From Christensenellaceae bacterium (GTDB lineage: Bacteria; Bacillota; Clostridia; Christensenellales; Borkfalkiaceae), in the NCBI GenBank assembly GCA_016295005.1, contig JAEDMA010000021.1:1-16525 (forward strand): 16,525 bases of DNA, read 5' to 3'. The stretch's first letter is position 1. Every line of letters starts with the position of its first letter. Made by a program: the position numbers and the translations under genes. This document shows, one piece after another, positions 5,500-13,766 of the stretch. The notes under the pieces were generated by a model. That model was not told the origin of the DNA and did not search any database. It worked only from the letters and a program-made list of their open reading frames with translations.

Positions 5500-7695
5500 T
5501 TATGACAGATTGTTGGGATTTATTTCCATGGAAACGAAAATTTTTCCCCGATTATACTTTTCGGAAGAATAATAAACCGTGTCGAGAATCTCTTTATCGT
5601 TCTTTTCCGTTCTCATAAGAATCTGATAACGGTATTGACTTTGCAGTTTTTTTATCGGAGCCTTCATCGCCCCGAAAAACCTGAATTTCTCTTTATTTTG
5701 GTTATAAAAGGAAAGCAACTCCCCGTATAACGCTTTCGTCGTTTCGACAGCGGCTCTTTCGTCGTCACACTTTATCATAACTCTTACTATATCGTAAAAC
5801 GGCGGAAATCCCGTTGCTTTTCTTATCGATATTTCGTGGCGGTAAAAACCCTCGTAATCGTAAGCGATCGCCTTGCGAAGAACGAAGTTGTCGGGCGAAT
5901 AGGTTTGTAGCACCACTTTCCCCGCGTTACCCGCTCTGCCGCTACGCCCGGCGACCTGCGTAATAAGCTGATAAGTTCTTTCGGCGCTTCTGAAATCGGA
6001 AAAATGCAAACTCATATCTGCGTCGAGAATCCCCACCAAAGTAACAAAAGGAAAATCGTGACCTTTTGCTATCATCTGCGTACCGACTAAAATATCGGCT
6101 TTTCTTTCCGAAAAAGCGCTTAAAATTTTGAAATGCCCTTCCTTGTTTTTGGTAGTATCTCTGTCCATACGCAGAATTTTCGCTTCGGGAAACATTTTTT
6201 GCAAATCGTAAACAACTTTTTCCGTTCCCGTGCCGCCGTATTTCAAGAACTTGCTTCCGCACTCGGTACAAGCCGTTATCATTTTATACTTCGCGCCGCA
6301 ATAATGGCATAAAAGAGCGTCCTCTTCTTTATGATAAGTAAGCGCAACGTCGCACTCGGTACATTTTTGAACGTGACCGCATTCGGCGCAAATAACAGTT
6401 TTGGAATATCCCCGCTGATTCAAAAATATTATCGCCTGATTACCGCTGTCCAGACATCTTTTAAGTTCTTCACGCAAAGCGGAAGAAAAGACCGTATTGT
6501 TGCCGCGGCGGACTTCTTGCCTCATATCGGCTATATCCACTTGCGGAAGCGGTTTTTTATTTATTCTGTCGGGCAACGAGACCAGGTTATATTCACCTTT
6601 TTCGGCAAAGAGAAAACTATCCACCGAAGGGGTTGCGCTGCCCAGAACGAGTTTTGCTCCGTTATACTTTGCCCTGAATGTGGCAACGTCTGCCGTAGCG
6701 TATCTCGGAGCAGATTCGCTCGTATAACTGCCGTCGTGTTCTTCGTCTATAATTATAATACCGACGTTTTCCACCGGCGCGAATATTGCGCTCCTTGCGC
6801 CTATCGCGATTTTTGCTTCTCCGGAACGAAGTCTCCACCATTCGTCGAAACGTTCGCCTGCGGATAAACCGCTGTGCAAAATAGCCGCGGCATCGCCGAA
6901 TCTTGCGCGAAGTTGCGACAGCATTTGCGGCGTCAAAGCAATTTCAGGCACAAGCATTATCGCGGTTTTCCCTTGTCTTATCGCCTTGTCTATAAGATTA
7001 AGATAAACTTCCGTTTTGCCGCTTCCCGTAACTCCGAACAAAAGCGTGGCAAGTTTATCGGTGTTTAATATTTCGTTTACTGCAGCCGTTTGCTTTTCCG
7101 TTAAAACTATGTCTTTTTTTGCTGCGGAAAGGGTAAGGTACGGCGAACGATTTTCTTTCTCTTCGGTAACGACGATATATCCTTTCGCCTCGCAACTTTT
7201 AACGGCTTGTGAACCGAACTTTTCGTTAGCGAAGGAAATTTTGGTTTTTCCGTTTTCGAGCATGTACTCTAAAAACTCTTTTTGTTTTACCGCCGTTTTT
7301 CTCAAAAGAGAAATCTCCGAACGGTTAAAACCGTCGGATAAAATCGCGTATCTCACGATTTGTTCTTTTACCTTGCCCTTTCTCATCTCCCCGGGCAGAA
7401 ACAACCTTAATGCCTGAGCGCGCGACACGTAACACGTTTTGCGCATATAGTCCATAAGGGCGACGCTTTCGGCAGTCAATGCCGGAACAGGGTCTAACGA
7501 TTCGATAATCGGTTTAACCTTTGACGGCGAATATTCGCACTCGGTTTTTACGTTTACGACTATCCCTTCTATTTTTTTGTTTCCGAAAGGGACTATTACC
7601 CTGCTGCCCGTTTTAATCGTTTCGTCGGTAAAAGAATACTCGAATATTTTATCCGCTTCCGAGCGGACTATATCGACTATTACGTCAGCGTACAT
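5500..7695 (-). CDS. priA: Primosomal protein N' (replication restart helicase PriA)
   Basis: 3'-5' DNA helicase that recognises stalled forks and D-loops and reloads the replisome. It is 731 residues. Residues 1 to about 100 form the 3'-end DNA-binding domain (YADVIVDIV, VIVPFGNKKIEGIV). The Walker A motif is GVTGSGKT at 221-228 and Walker B is DEEH at 317-320. GSATPS follows as motif III. The zinc region has eight cysteines in four CxxC pairs: C436/C439, C445/C448, C463/C466 and C476/C479. The late motifs GTQMIAKGHDFPFV and TQVAGRSGRAG are intact. The ribosome site is poor, and the ATG lies 52 bases after rpoZ, across a hairpin. coaBC, usually between rpoZ and priA, is missing. Confidence 0.97.
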   Translation of the reverse strand: MYADVIVDIVRSEADKIFEYSFTDETIKTGSRVIVPFGNKKIEGIVVNVKTECEYSPSKVKPIIESLDPVPALTAESVALMDYMRKTCYVSRAQALRLFLPGEMRKGKVKEQIVRYAILSDGFNRSEISLLRKTAVKQKEFLEYMLENGKTKISFANEKFGSQAVKSCEAKGYIVVTEEKENRSPYLTLSAAKKDIVLTEKQTAAVNEILNTDKLATLLFGVTGSGKTEVYLNLIDKAIRQGKTAIMLVPEIALTPQMLSQLRARFGDAAAILHSGLSAGERFDEWWRLRSGEAKIAIGARSAIFAPVENVGIIIIDEEHDGSYTSESAPRYATADVATFRAKYNGAKLVLGSATPSVDSFLFAEKGEYNLVSLPDRINKKPLPQVDIADMRQEVRRGNNTVFSSALREELKRCLDSGNQAIIFLNQRGYSKTVICAECGHVQKCTECDVALTYHKEEDALLCHYCGAKYKMITACTECGSKFLKYGGTGTEKVVYDLQKMFPEAKILRMDRDTTKNKEGHFKILSAFSERKADILVGTQMIAKGHDFPFVTLVGILDADMSLHFSDFRSAERTYQLITQVAGRSGRAGNAGKVVLQTYSPDNFVLRKAIAYDYEGFYRHEISIRKATGFPPFYDIVRVMIKCDDERAAVETTKALYGELLSFYNQNKEKFRFFGAMKAPIKKLQSQYRYQILMRTEKNDKEILDTVYYSSEKYNRGKIFVSMEINPNNLS

Positions 7696-7703
7696 ACTTT
7701 ACC

Positions 7704-7741
7704 GCATAGAAAAATATGCCCACACCGCTGTATGGACATAT
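7704..7741 (-). terminator. Hairpin with T-rich flank between rpoZ and priA (attenuator candidate)
   Basis: On the minus strand, ATATGTCCA (7741-7733) can pair with TGGGCATAT (7722-7714) as a 9-bp stem with one G-U pair and a 10-base loop. TTTTCT follows. The stem is AT-rich and the T run short, so it may only partly reduce readthrough into priA. It sits where coaBC would normally be. Confidence 0.4.
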
Positions 7742-7747
7742 ATTAAA

Positions 7748-7951
7748 TCAGTCGTCGGTTACAACGACTTTGCCGTCGTAAATTTCCTGAGCGGCAACCG
7801 ACAAAGGTTTTTCTTTGTTCGGAAGTTCCGTAAGTCCCTGATTCTGCGCCTGATCCATAATTTGTCTTGCGCGTTTGCTTGCCGCTACGCATAAAGCGTA
7901 TTTACTTCCCGTTTTTTTTGCCAATTCGTCGATAGGCGGTTTATGTATCAT
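7748..7951 (-). CDS. rpoZ: DNA-directed RNA polymerase omega subunit
   Basis: Omega is a small RNA polymerase subunit that helps fold and hold beta-prime. The 67-residue product matches the Firmicutes pattern: PPIDELAKKTGSKYALCVAA, then the conserved SKRARQIMD helix, and a C-terminal KPLSVAAQEIYDGKV. AAGGAG lies about eight bases before the ATG at 7951. It is 16 bases downstream of gmk, the usual Firmicutes order, which supports the call despite the short length. Confidence 0.95.
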   Translation of the reverse strand: MIHKPPIDELAKKTGSKYALCVAASKRARQIMDQAQNQGLTELPNKEKPLSVAAQEIYDGKVVVTDD

Positions 7952-7967
7952 ACTAATTCTCCTTATA

Positions 7968-8525
7968 CTATCTGTTTTTTTCCTTTTCTATAATGCTTTC
8001 GATTTCGGTTACGGCGGTTTCAAGATCGTCGTTAACGACCGAATAATCGTAAAGCCTTTCCATTTCCATTTCGTAATCGAGTCTTAAAAGCCTTGCCTTT
8101 ATTTTGTCTTCCGTTTCGGTATTTCTTTCGACAAGTCTTCTTACTAATTCTTCTTTGTTAGGAGGAAGAAGCATTATAAGCACGGCGTCGGGAAAGTTGT
8201 TTTTAACCTGTAATCCGCCGTTTACGTCTATTTCCAAAAGAACGTCGCCGTATTCTAACTTATCCTTTACGAATTGCTTCGGCGTTCCGTAAAAATTGTC
8301 GAAATGGTTGGAATATTCCAAAAAACCGTTTTGCGATATTTTATTGTCGAAATCTTCTCTCGTGGTAAAGAAATAATCTTTTCCGTCTTCTTCGCCTTTT
8401 CTTGGCGCGCGCGTAGTATACGAAATACTCAACGCCAAATCCTTATTCTTTTCTACCAGACGTTTTGCAACCGTTCCTTTCCCCACGCCGGAAGGTCCCG
8501 ACAAAACAACTAAAACATTTCTCAT
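7968..8525 (-). CDS. gmk: Guanylate kinase
   Basis: Phosphorylates GMP to GDP with ATP; essential in purine nucleotide synthesis and a target of (p)ppGpp in Firmicutes. It is 185 residues. The P-loop is GPSGVGKGT at 10-18, followed by SISYTTRAPRKGEEDGKDYFF, the GMP-binding segment with conserved S, R and Y residues. LLEIDVNGGLQVK and the lid region ERNTETEDKIKARL come next. The ATG is two bases past the yicC stop, and I see no Shine-Dalgarno sequence, so coupling to yicC is likely. remA, often present between yicC and gmk, is missing here. Confidence 0.96.
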   Translation of the reverse strand: MRNVLVVLSGPSGVGKGTVAKRLVEKNKDLALSISYTTRAPRKGEEDGKDYFFTTREDFDNKISQNGFLEYSNHFDNFYGTPKQFVKDKLEYGDVLLEIDVNGGLQVKNNFPDAVLIMLLPPNKEELVRRLVERNTETEDKIKARLLRLDYEMEMERLYDYSVVNDDLETAVTEIESIIEKEKNR

Positions 8526-8527
8526 AA

Positions 8528-9397
8528 TTATTCTAAATTCTGTACTTGTTCTCTTACTTTTTCGATTTCGTTTTTAAGCGACAACGCTAAACGAGTAATC
8601 TCGATATCGTTAGACTTGGAGCAAACGGTGTTTGCTTCTCTGTTGAATTCCTGCATTAAAAAGTCCGCTTTTTTCCCGCTTCCCTCTTGCCTTATTATTT
8701 CTCTGAACTGATGTATGTGAGAACTGAGTCTTGTAAGTTCTTCGTCGATATTGACTTTATCCGTATAAAACGCGACTTCGTTAAGAAGCCTTGCTTCGTC
8801 GTATTTTACGTCTTTTAAGGCTTCTTCAACCCTCTGCTTTAATTTTTGCCTGTACTCTTCCACAACAAGCGGGGCTCTTTCAAAGATACCGTTTCGCAAC
8901 TCTTCAATTACGTCCATACGCCGTAAAAGGTCGACGCAGATTTTTTCGCCTTCTTTGCCGCGCATTTCGTTAAGATTTTCGCACGCTTTTTTTACGGTAT
9001 CTTCCAAAACGTCTTTGAATTCCGAAACGTCATCGGAAGAGTTATCCGTTACGACTTCAGGAAGTCTCATAATTCCCGTAACGGTAACGTCGTTTACTAA
9101 TCCCAACTCTTCGGAAATTCTTTTGCTTATTTCGTAATAACTTTTTGCCCTGCCTATATCGAGAGACAAGTTACGTTCTTTTTCTCTTATATCGGAGAAG
9201 TTCACGAATAAATCTATTCTTCCCCTTAAAACGTATTTTGCCACGGTCTTTCTTATAAGGTCGTCGAAAACCAGAAACGAACGCGGCATCTTTGAATTCA
9301 GGTCGAAATTACGGTTATTTACCGTTTTAAGTTCCACCGTTATCGTAACGCCGTTTTCGCAGTATTCCGCTCTTCCGTAGCCCGTCATACTATACAT
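8528..9397 (-). CDS. yicC: YicC/YloC-family endoribonuclease
   Basis: YicC proteins are bacterial RNases; E. coli YicC acts in small-RNA turnover. It is 289 residues, the usual length. The N-terminal signature SMTGYGRAE follows three residues after the start. The middle is rich in charged helices, and the C-terminal part has the conserved KKADFLMQEFNREANTVCSKSND block (family form roughly QEMNREANTxxSK). The end, LKNEIEKVREQVQNLE, is typical. I chose the ATG at 9397 because most members have two to four residues before SMTG. No clear ribosome site is visible in the short predicted leader (about 23 bases). It opens the second transcription unit, with its own promoter overlapping the ligA stop codon. 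Confidence 0.93.
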   Translation of the reverse strand: MYSMTGYGRAEYCENGVTITVELKTVNNRNFDLNSKMPRSFLVFDDLIRKTVAKYVLRGRIDLFVNFSDIREKERNLSLDIGRAKSYYEISKRISEELGLVNDVTVTGIMRLPEVVTDNSSDDVSEFKDVLEDTVKKACENLNEMRGKEGEKICVDLLRRMDVIEELRNGIFERAPLVVEEYRQKLKQRVEEALKDVKYDEARLLNEVAFYTDKVNIDEELTRLSSHIHQFREIIRQEGSGKKADFLMQEFNREANTVCSKSNDIEITRLALSLKNEIEKVREQVQNLE

Positions 9398-9426
9398 AAT
9401 CGAATACCATTTAACCTTTGTTTATT

Positions 9427-9455
9427 ATAATACCACGTTTTGCCCGATTTTTCAA
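9427..9455 (-). promoter_or_regulatory. Sigma-A-type promoter of the yicC-rpe operon
   Basis: On the minus strand, TTGAAA (9455-9450), a 17-bp spacer and TATTAT (9432-9427), with TGG directly before it (extended -10). A perfect TATAAT overlaps three bases downstream. The -35 contains the ligA TGA stop. It allows yicC and the translation genes to be expressed independently of pcrA-ligA. Confidence 0.75.
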
Positions 9456-11392
9456 CTTTTTATCATAGATTTAAACATTTCTTCGTCTATAATTTTTATG
9501 CCGAGCGCTTTTGCTTTATCGAGTTTGCTTCCCGCGCTTTCGCCGGCAACAACAAGCGTAGTGTTTTTAGAAACGCCGCTCATAATTTCTCCGCCGAGTT
9601 TTTCTATTATAGCCGCCGCCTCGTCGCGCTTGAATTCGGAAAGAGTCCCCGTCAAAACGACTTTTTCCCCGCCGAAAACTCCGCCCGTAACCGAATTTTC
9701 ATAAATCGGTTTCACTCCTGCGGCGTATAATTTTTCTATTTCCGAAACGTTTGCGGGGTCGGAGAAAAATTTATAAATTCCGTCGGCGATCACTTCGCCT
9801 ACGTCGTCGATTTGTATCAACTCTTCTTTCGTAGCGTTTTTAAGATTTTCTATATCGCCGTATTTTTTTGCTACGTCTTTCGCCGTTTTTTTACCTATAC
9901 TTCCGATACCCAACGCGAAAATAAAGTTTTCGAGCGGCGGATTTTTGGATTTTTCTATCGCCGCTAAAAGGTTATCCGTTTTAGCGTCTTTAAACCCGTC
10001 TAAAGAAAGCACTTTTTCTCTGTCGAGATTATATAAATCGGAGAAGTTTTCTACGCCGAAATTATCGTATAAAACACCTGCCGTTTTTTCGGAAAACCCG
10101 TCTATATTCATACCAGACTTGCACGCAAAGTTTGCAAGTTTTGCAATTACTCTCGGTCGGCAATGAGAATTCGGGCAGAACAGATTTGCGCCGATTTCTT
10201 TTAATTTCGTTCCGCAATACGGACAAACCGACGGTTTATCCACTTCTTTCGAATCGGGAAACACTTCGGTTGTACCCAGAATTTCGGGAATAACTTCGTT
10301 GCTTCTTCTTATTAAAACTCTTGCGCCGATTTTAACTTTTTTACGCATTAAATCGCCGTAATTGTTGAGAGTGGCTTTTTTTACAGTCGCGCCGCCGAGT
10401 TCTACGGGGTCAACGATTCCGAGCGGCGTAAGTTTTCCCGTTCTTCCTACCTGCCAGATTACGTCTTTAAGTATCGTCGTAACCTCTTCCGCTTCAAACT
10501 TAAACGCTATCGCCCATCTCGGGAACTTATCGGTAAAACCGAACTTATCACGAAGAGAAAAGTCGTTTACTTTTACGACGGCGCCGTCGGTTAAAACGTC
10601 TAATTTTTTTCTGCCGACTTCTATTTCTTTAATTGCTTTTTTTACGCCGTCAAGACCTTTTACCACCCTTAAAAACGGATGGACTCTGAATCCGTTGTTT
10701 TTCAAAAATTCCACGCACTCGGTCTGCGTTTCCATTTTTCCTTCGGACATATAGTTGACGTTGTAAAACATTATATCGAGTTTTCGGCTTGCCGTAACTT
10801 TCGGGTCCAAATTTCTTATGGCGCCAGCCGCCCCGTTGCGAGCGTTTTTTAGAGGGTCCGAAGCGGTTTCGTTATATTTTTCAAGCACGGAAAGACGCAT
10901 AACTGCCTCCCCCTGAACTTCCATAACGCCTTTATAACCGATTTGCATAGGGTAACTTTTTATAGTAAGAACTTGCGCCGTTACGTCTTCGCCCTCAACG
11001 CCGTTGCCGCGCGTGGTCGCTCTAACAAATCTGCCGTCTTCGTAGGTAATGCATACGGTAAGCCCGTCGAATTTATATTCCACGGTGTATTCGATTTCTT
11101 CCCCGTCTCCTTTTATTCTGTTGTCGAAAGCGGCAAGTTCTTCTTCCGTGGTCGCCTTATCGAGACTATATAATCTTTTAATGTGTTTATGTTTTTTAAA
11201 AGCGGAAATCGGTTCGCCGCCCACCCTTTTGGTGGGAGAATCGAATAATACGACGCCGGTTTTTTCTTCGAGTTTTTTAAGTTCGTCGTATAACTTATCG
11301 TATTCCCCGTCGGAAACGGTGGGGTTATCCAACACATAATACTCGTAAGCGTATTTATTTAAAATATCGACGAGTTCTCTCATTTTATCCAT
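9452..11392 (-). CDS. ligA: NAD-dependent DNA ligase LigA
   Basis: Seals nicks in replication and repair using NAD. It is 646 residues, near the usual 660-680. Domains in order: Ia (YYVLDNPTVSDGEYDKLYDEL, binds NMN), the adenylation domain with catalytic K107 in KFDG, and an OB fold (GRTGKLTPLGIVDPVELGG). A zinc finger has C390, C393, C406 and C411. Helix-hairpin-helix repeats follow (LDGFKDAKTDNLLAAIEKSK, GIGSIGKKTAKDVAKKYG), then a BRCT domain from about 571 (VVLTGTLSEFKRDEA) to the end. The first ATG is supported by GGAG eight bases upstream. Its A is shared with the pcrA TAA stop (TAATG), so the two are coupled; pcrA-ligA is a common Firmicutes pair. Confidence 0.97.
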   Translation of the reverse strand: MDKMRELVDILNKYAYEYYVLDNPTVSDGEYDKLYDELKKLEEKTGVVLFDSPTKRVGGEPISAFKKHKHIKRLYSLDKATTEEELAAFDNRIKGDGEEIEYTVEYKFDGLTVCITYEDGRFVRATTRGNGVEGEDVTAQVLTIKSYPMQIGYKGVMEVQGEAVMRLSVLEKYNETASDPLKNARNGAAGAIRNLDPKVTASRKLDIMFYNVNYMSEGKMETQTECVEFLKNNGFRVHPFLRVVKGLDGVKKAIKEIEVGRKKLDVLTDGAVVKVNDFSLRDKFGFTDKFPRWAIAFKFEAEEVTTILKDVIWQVGRTGKLTPLGIVDPVELGGATVKKATLNNYGDLMRKKVKIGARVLIRRSNEVIPEILGTTEVFPDSKEVDKPSVCPYCGTKLKEIGANLFCPNSHCRPRVIAKLANFACKSGMNIDGFSEKTAGVLYDNFGVENFSDLYNLDREKVLSLDGFKDAKTDNLLAAIEKSKNPPLENFIFALGIGSIGKKTAKDVAKKYGDIENLKNATKEELIQIDDVGEVIADGIYKFFSDPANVSEIEKLYAAGVKPIYENSVTGGVFGGEKVVLTGTLSEFKRDEAAAIIEKLGGEIMSGVSKNTTLVVAGESAGSKLDKAKALGIKIIDEEMFKSMIKS

Positions 11393-13635
11393 TATATTAT
11401 CTCCATAGGCGCAAATTTTGCCGCAAGCGACTTTATCCCCACACCGGGGAAAGCCACGTCTACTATAATATTATCGCCTTCTCCCCTTACCATTATAACC
11501 GTTCCTTCGCCGAATCGGGGGTGTTTTACCTTTAATCCCGTTCTGTATTTCGAAGCGGAAGCATTAGATACAGCCTTCGGTTTTGCATCTTTTAAAAACC
11601 GTTTCGCGTAATTCGAAGAATACCCGCCCGTGTTTTCGTTAGAAGAAAAAATATCTCCGCCGCCGTCGTCGCCGTAAGTTCTTCTCTGAAAATATTTATT
11701 TCTGCGTTCTTCTTCTCTTTTGACCGCTTCGGGGTCGATAACCATTCTCGCTTCTTTGAAAAAGAGGGACGGAGACGTGCGTTCTCTCTTACCGTACATA
11801 AACCTTTCGGTAGCGCGGGTTAAATACAGCCTTTCTTTTGCTCTCGTTACGGCGACGTACATAAGCCGCCTTTCTTCTTCCATATCTTCATCGTTATCTC
11901 TGCTTCTCGAAACGGGCAGAATCCCTTCGTCAAGCCCCGCAACGAAAACGCATTTAAATTCCAGTCCCTTTGACGCGTGAATCGTAGCAACGGTAACTGC
12001 GTCGTCGGTGTTTATGGCGTCGGTGTCGGAACTTAAAGTAACCGAATTAAGGTAATCGGAAAGACTTAAATTATCGTTCTCTTTTTCGAACTGAACGGCA
12101 GAGTTTTTAAGTTCGGAAACGTTCATTATTTTAGCGTTGTTTTCGTCCGTTCTTTCGGAAAACTGTTCTAAAAAATCCGTATCTTCCACAACCTTATCGA
12201 TAAGGGCGGAAGCGCCGCGATCGGAAAAAGCGGTAAAGCCGTCAAGCAATAACTTAAAATTAAAAAGTTTTGCTTTTGCTCCCGAAGAAATCGACGTTTC
12301 GTCTAATCGGGTAAGCCCTTCTCTCATAGAAACGCCTCTGCCCGAACAGAACTCGCGAAGTTCCCGAAGCGTTTTATCGCCTATTCCCCTTTTGGGAGTC
12401 GTAACCGCTCTGATAAACGATTCGTCGTCGTAAGGATTGTTGACAATTTTAAGATAAGCGAGCAAGTCTTTTATTTCCTTTCTTTCGAAAAACCTGAAAC
12501 CGCCGTAAATTTTATAAGGAATGGCATACTTAGTGAATTCCTGTTCAAAAGCGCGAGAAATGGCGTTTACTCTCATAAATACCGCGAAATCTTTATACGT
12601 GTAATCTGTTCTCGACAATAGATTTTTTATCTGCATGGCAACGTAAGCCGCCTCGTTATTCTCGTCCGTCGCCTCGAACGTTTCTATTTTTACCCCGTCG
12701 GAATTATCTGTCCACAACGTTTTACCGCGGCGCATTTCGTTTTTTTCTATCAGGGCGTTGGCGAGTTCTAAAATCTTTTTGGTAGAACGGTAATTTCTTT
12801 CGAGTTTATATACTTTCGCCCCCGCAAATTTACCGTCGAACTGCAAGATATTTTCAATTTTCGCGCCGCGCCACGAATATATGCTTTGGTCGTCGTCGCC
12901 GACAACGAAAATATTGCCGTGTTTAACGGACAACCTTTTCGCTATGGCAAACTGAACGGTGTTGGTATCCTGAAACTCGTCGATATGAATATAACGGAAT
13001 TTTTCCGAATAATAATCGGCGACTTCGGGATGTTTTTTAAATAAAACGTAAGTTTTAAAAAGCAAATCGTCGAAATCGAGAGAATTCGAGCGGGCAAGCG
13101 AATCTTCGTAAGCCTCATAAATTTTACATACTTCTTCGATAAACTTTGCTTCGGGGTTTGCTTTCTCGTATTCGTCGGGAGAAAGACATTCGTTTTTGGC
13201 TATCGAAATATGGTTTTTTGCCGTTTTAAGAATAGTATCCGCTTCGTACCCCAAATCTTCAACGATTCTTTTTAACGCTTTGTCTTTATCCGTTTCATCG
13301 TATATCGTAAAATTCCTGTCGTACCCTATTTTATCTATATTAGAACGCAAAATCTTAACGCACATACTGTGAATCGTACATATCCACATAGCCGAACAAT
13401 CGCCGCATATTTTTTCCATCCTTTCGCGCATTTCGTTCGCTGCTTTGTTTGTAAAAGTAATCGCAAGAATATTTTCTTTCGGCACCTGTTTTTCTTCGAT
13501 AAGATAGGCGATTCTCGTAGTTAAAACGCGTGTTTTTCCGCTTCCCGCGCCGGCGATAACCAAAACCGCACCTTCGGTATCCAAAACGGGTTTTATTTGT
13601 TCGTCGTTAAGTTTTGCAAGCAATTTGTTTATCAT
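11392..13635 (-). CDS. pcrA: ATP-dependent DNA helicase PcrA (UvrD/Rep family)
   Basis: SF1A 3'-5' helicase for repair, conflict resolution and recombinase removal. It is 747 residues. Motifs: Q-motif LNDEQ; Walker A AGAGSGKT at 28-35; Ia TFTNKAANEM; II DEFQD at 219-223; III VVGDDDQSIYSWRGA; IV LERNYRST; V TIHASKGLEF; VI MYVAVTRAKERLYL. The last 50 or so residues (LKVKHPRFGEGTVIMV to KFAPMEII) form the Tudor-like PcrA tail that contacts RNA polymerase, which separates PcrA from other UvrD-like helicases. The ATG at 13635 has GAGAAG five bases upstream and a promoter about 30 bases upstream. It is the first gene of the minus-strand block. pcrB is not adjacent. Confidence 0.97.
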   Translation of the reverse strand: MINKLLAKLNDEQIKPVLDTEGAVLVIAGAGSGKTRVLTTRIAYLIEEKQVPKENILAITFTNKAANEMRERMEKICGDCSAMWICTIHSMCVKILRSNIDKIGYDRNFTIYDETDKDKALKRIVEDLGYEADTILKTAKNHISIAKNECLSPDEYEKANPEAKFIEEVCKIYEAYEDSLARSNSLDFDDLLFKTYVLFKKHPEVADYYSEKFRYIHIDEFQDTNTVQFAIAKRLSVKHGNIFVVGDDDQSIYSWRGAKIENILQFDGKFAGAKVYKLERNYRSTKKILELANALIEKNEMRRGKTLWTDNSDGVKIETFEATDENNEAAYVAMQIKNLLSRTDYTYKDFAVFMRVNAISRAFEQEFTKYAIPYKIYGGFRFFERKEIKDLLAYLKIVNNPYDDESFIRAVTTPKRGIGDKTLRELREFCSGRGVSMREGLTRLDETSISSGAKAKLFNFKLLLDGFTAFSDRGASALIDKVVEDTDFLEQFSERTDENNAKIMNVSELKNSAVQFEKENDNLSLSDYLNSVTLSSDTDAINTDDAVTVATIHASKGLEFKCVFVAGLDEGILPVSRSRDNDEDMEEERRLMYVAVTRAKERLYLTRATERFMYGKRERTSPSLFFKEARMVIDPEAVKREEERRNKYFQRRTYGDDGGGDIFSSNENTGGYSSNYAKRFLKDAKPKAVSNASASKYRTGLKVKHPRFGEGTVIMVRGEGDNIIVDVAFPGVGIKSLAAKFAPMEII

Positions 13636-13665
13636 AATCTTCTCTTTTTCTTTTTATTCCATTTT

Positions 13666-13694
13666 ATTTTAACACAACCGAACAATCTTTACAA
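13666..13694 (-). promoter_or_regulatory. Sigma-A-type promoter of pcrA-ligA
   Basis: On the minus strand, TTGTAA (13694-13689), a 17-bp spacer and TAAAAT (13671-13666), with TGT before the -10. The predicted start near 13659 leaves a leader of about 24 bases. Confidence 0.7.
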
Positions 13695-13731
13695 GCGATA
13701 TAAATAAATAACGAACGCGCGCCGCTTTTTA

Positions 13732-13760
13732 TTGCCTGATTCTTTTTTATATGATATTAT
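13732..13760 (+). promoter_or_regulatory. Promoter of the SDR-pdxY unit, positioned for a leaderless mRNA
   Basis: TTGCCT (13732-13737), a 17-bp spacer and TATTAT (13755-13760), with TGA before it (extended -10). The normal start, seven bases past the -10, falls at 13767, the A of the ATG. No ribosome site precedes that ATG. Confidence 0.65.
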
Positions 13761-13766
13761 GTACTT

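Noticed and set aside
6331..6867. 178-codon plus-strand frame opposite priA
   Set aside because: It covers the conserved helicase and zinc motifs of priA in antisense and has no family features.
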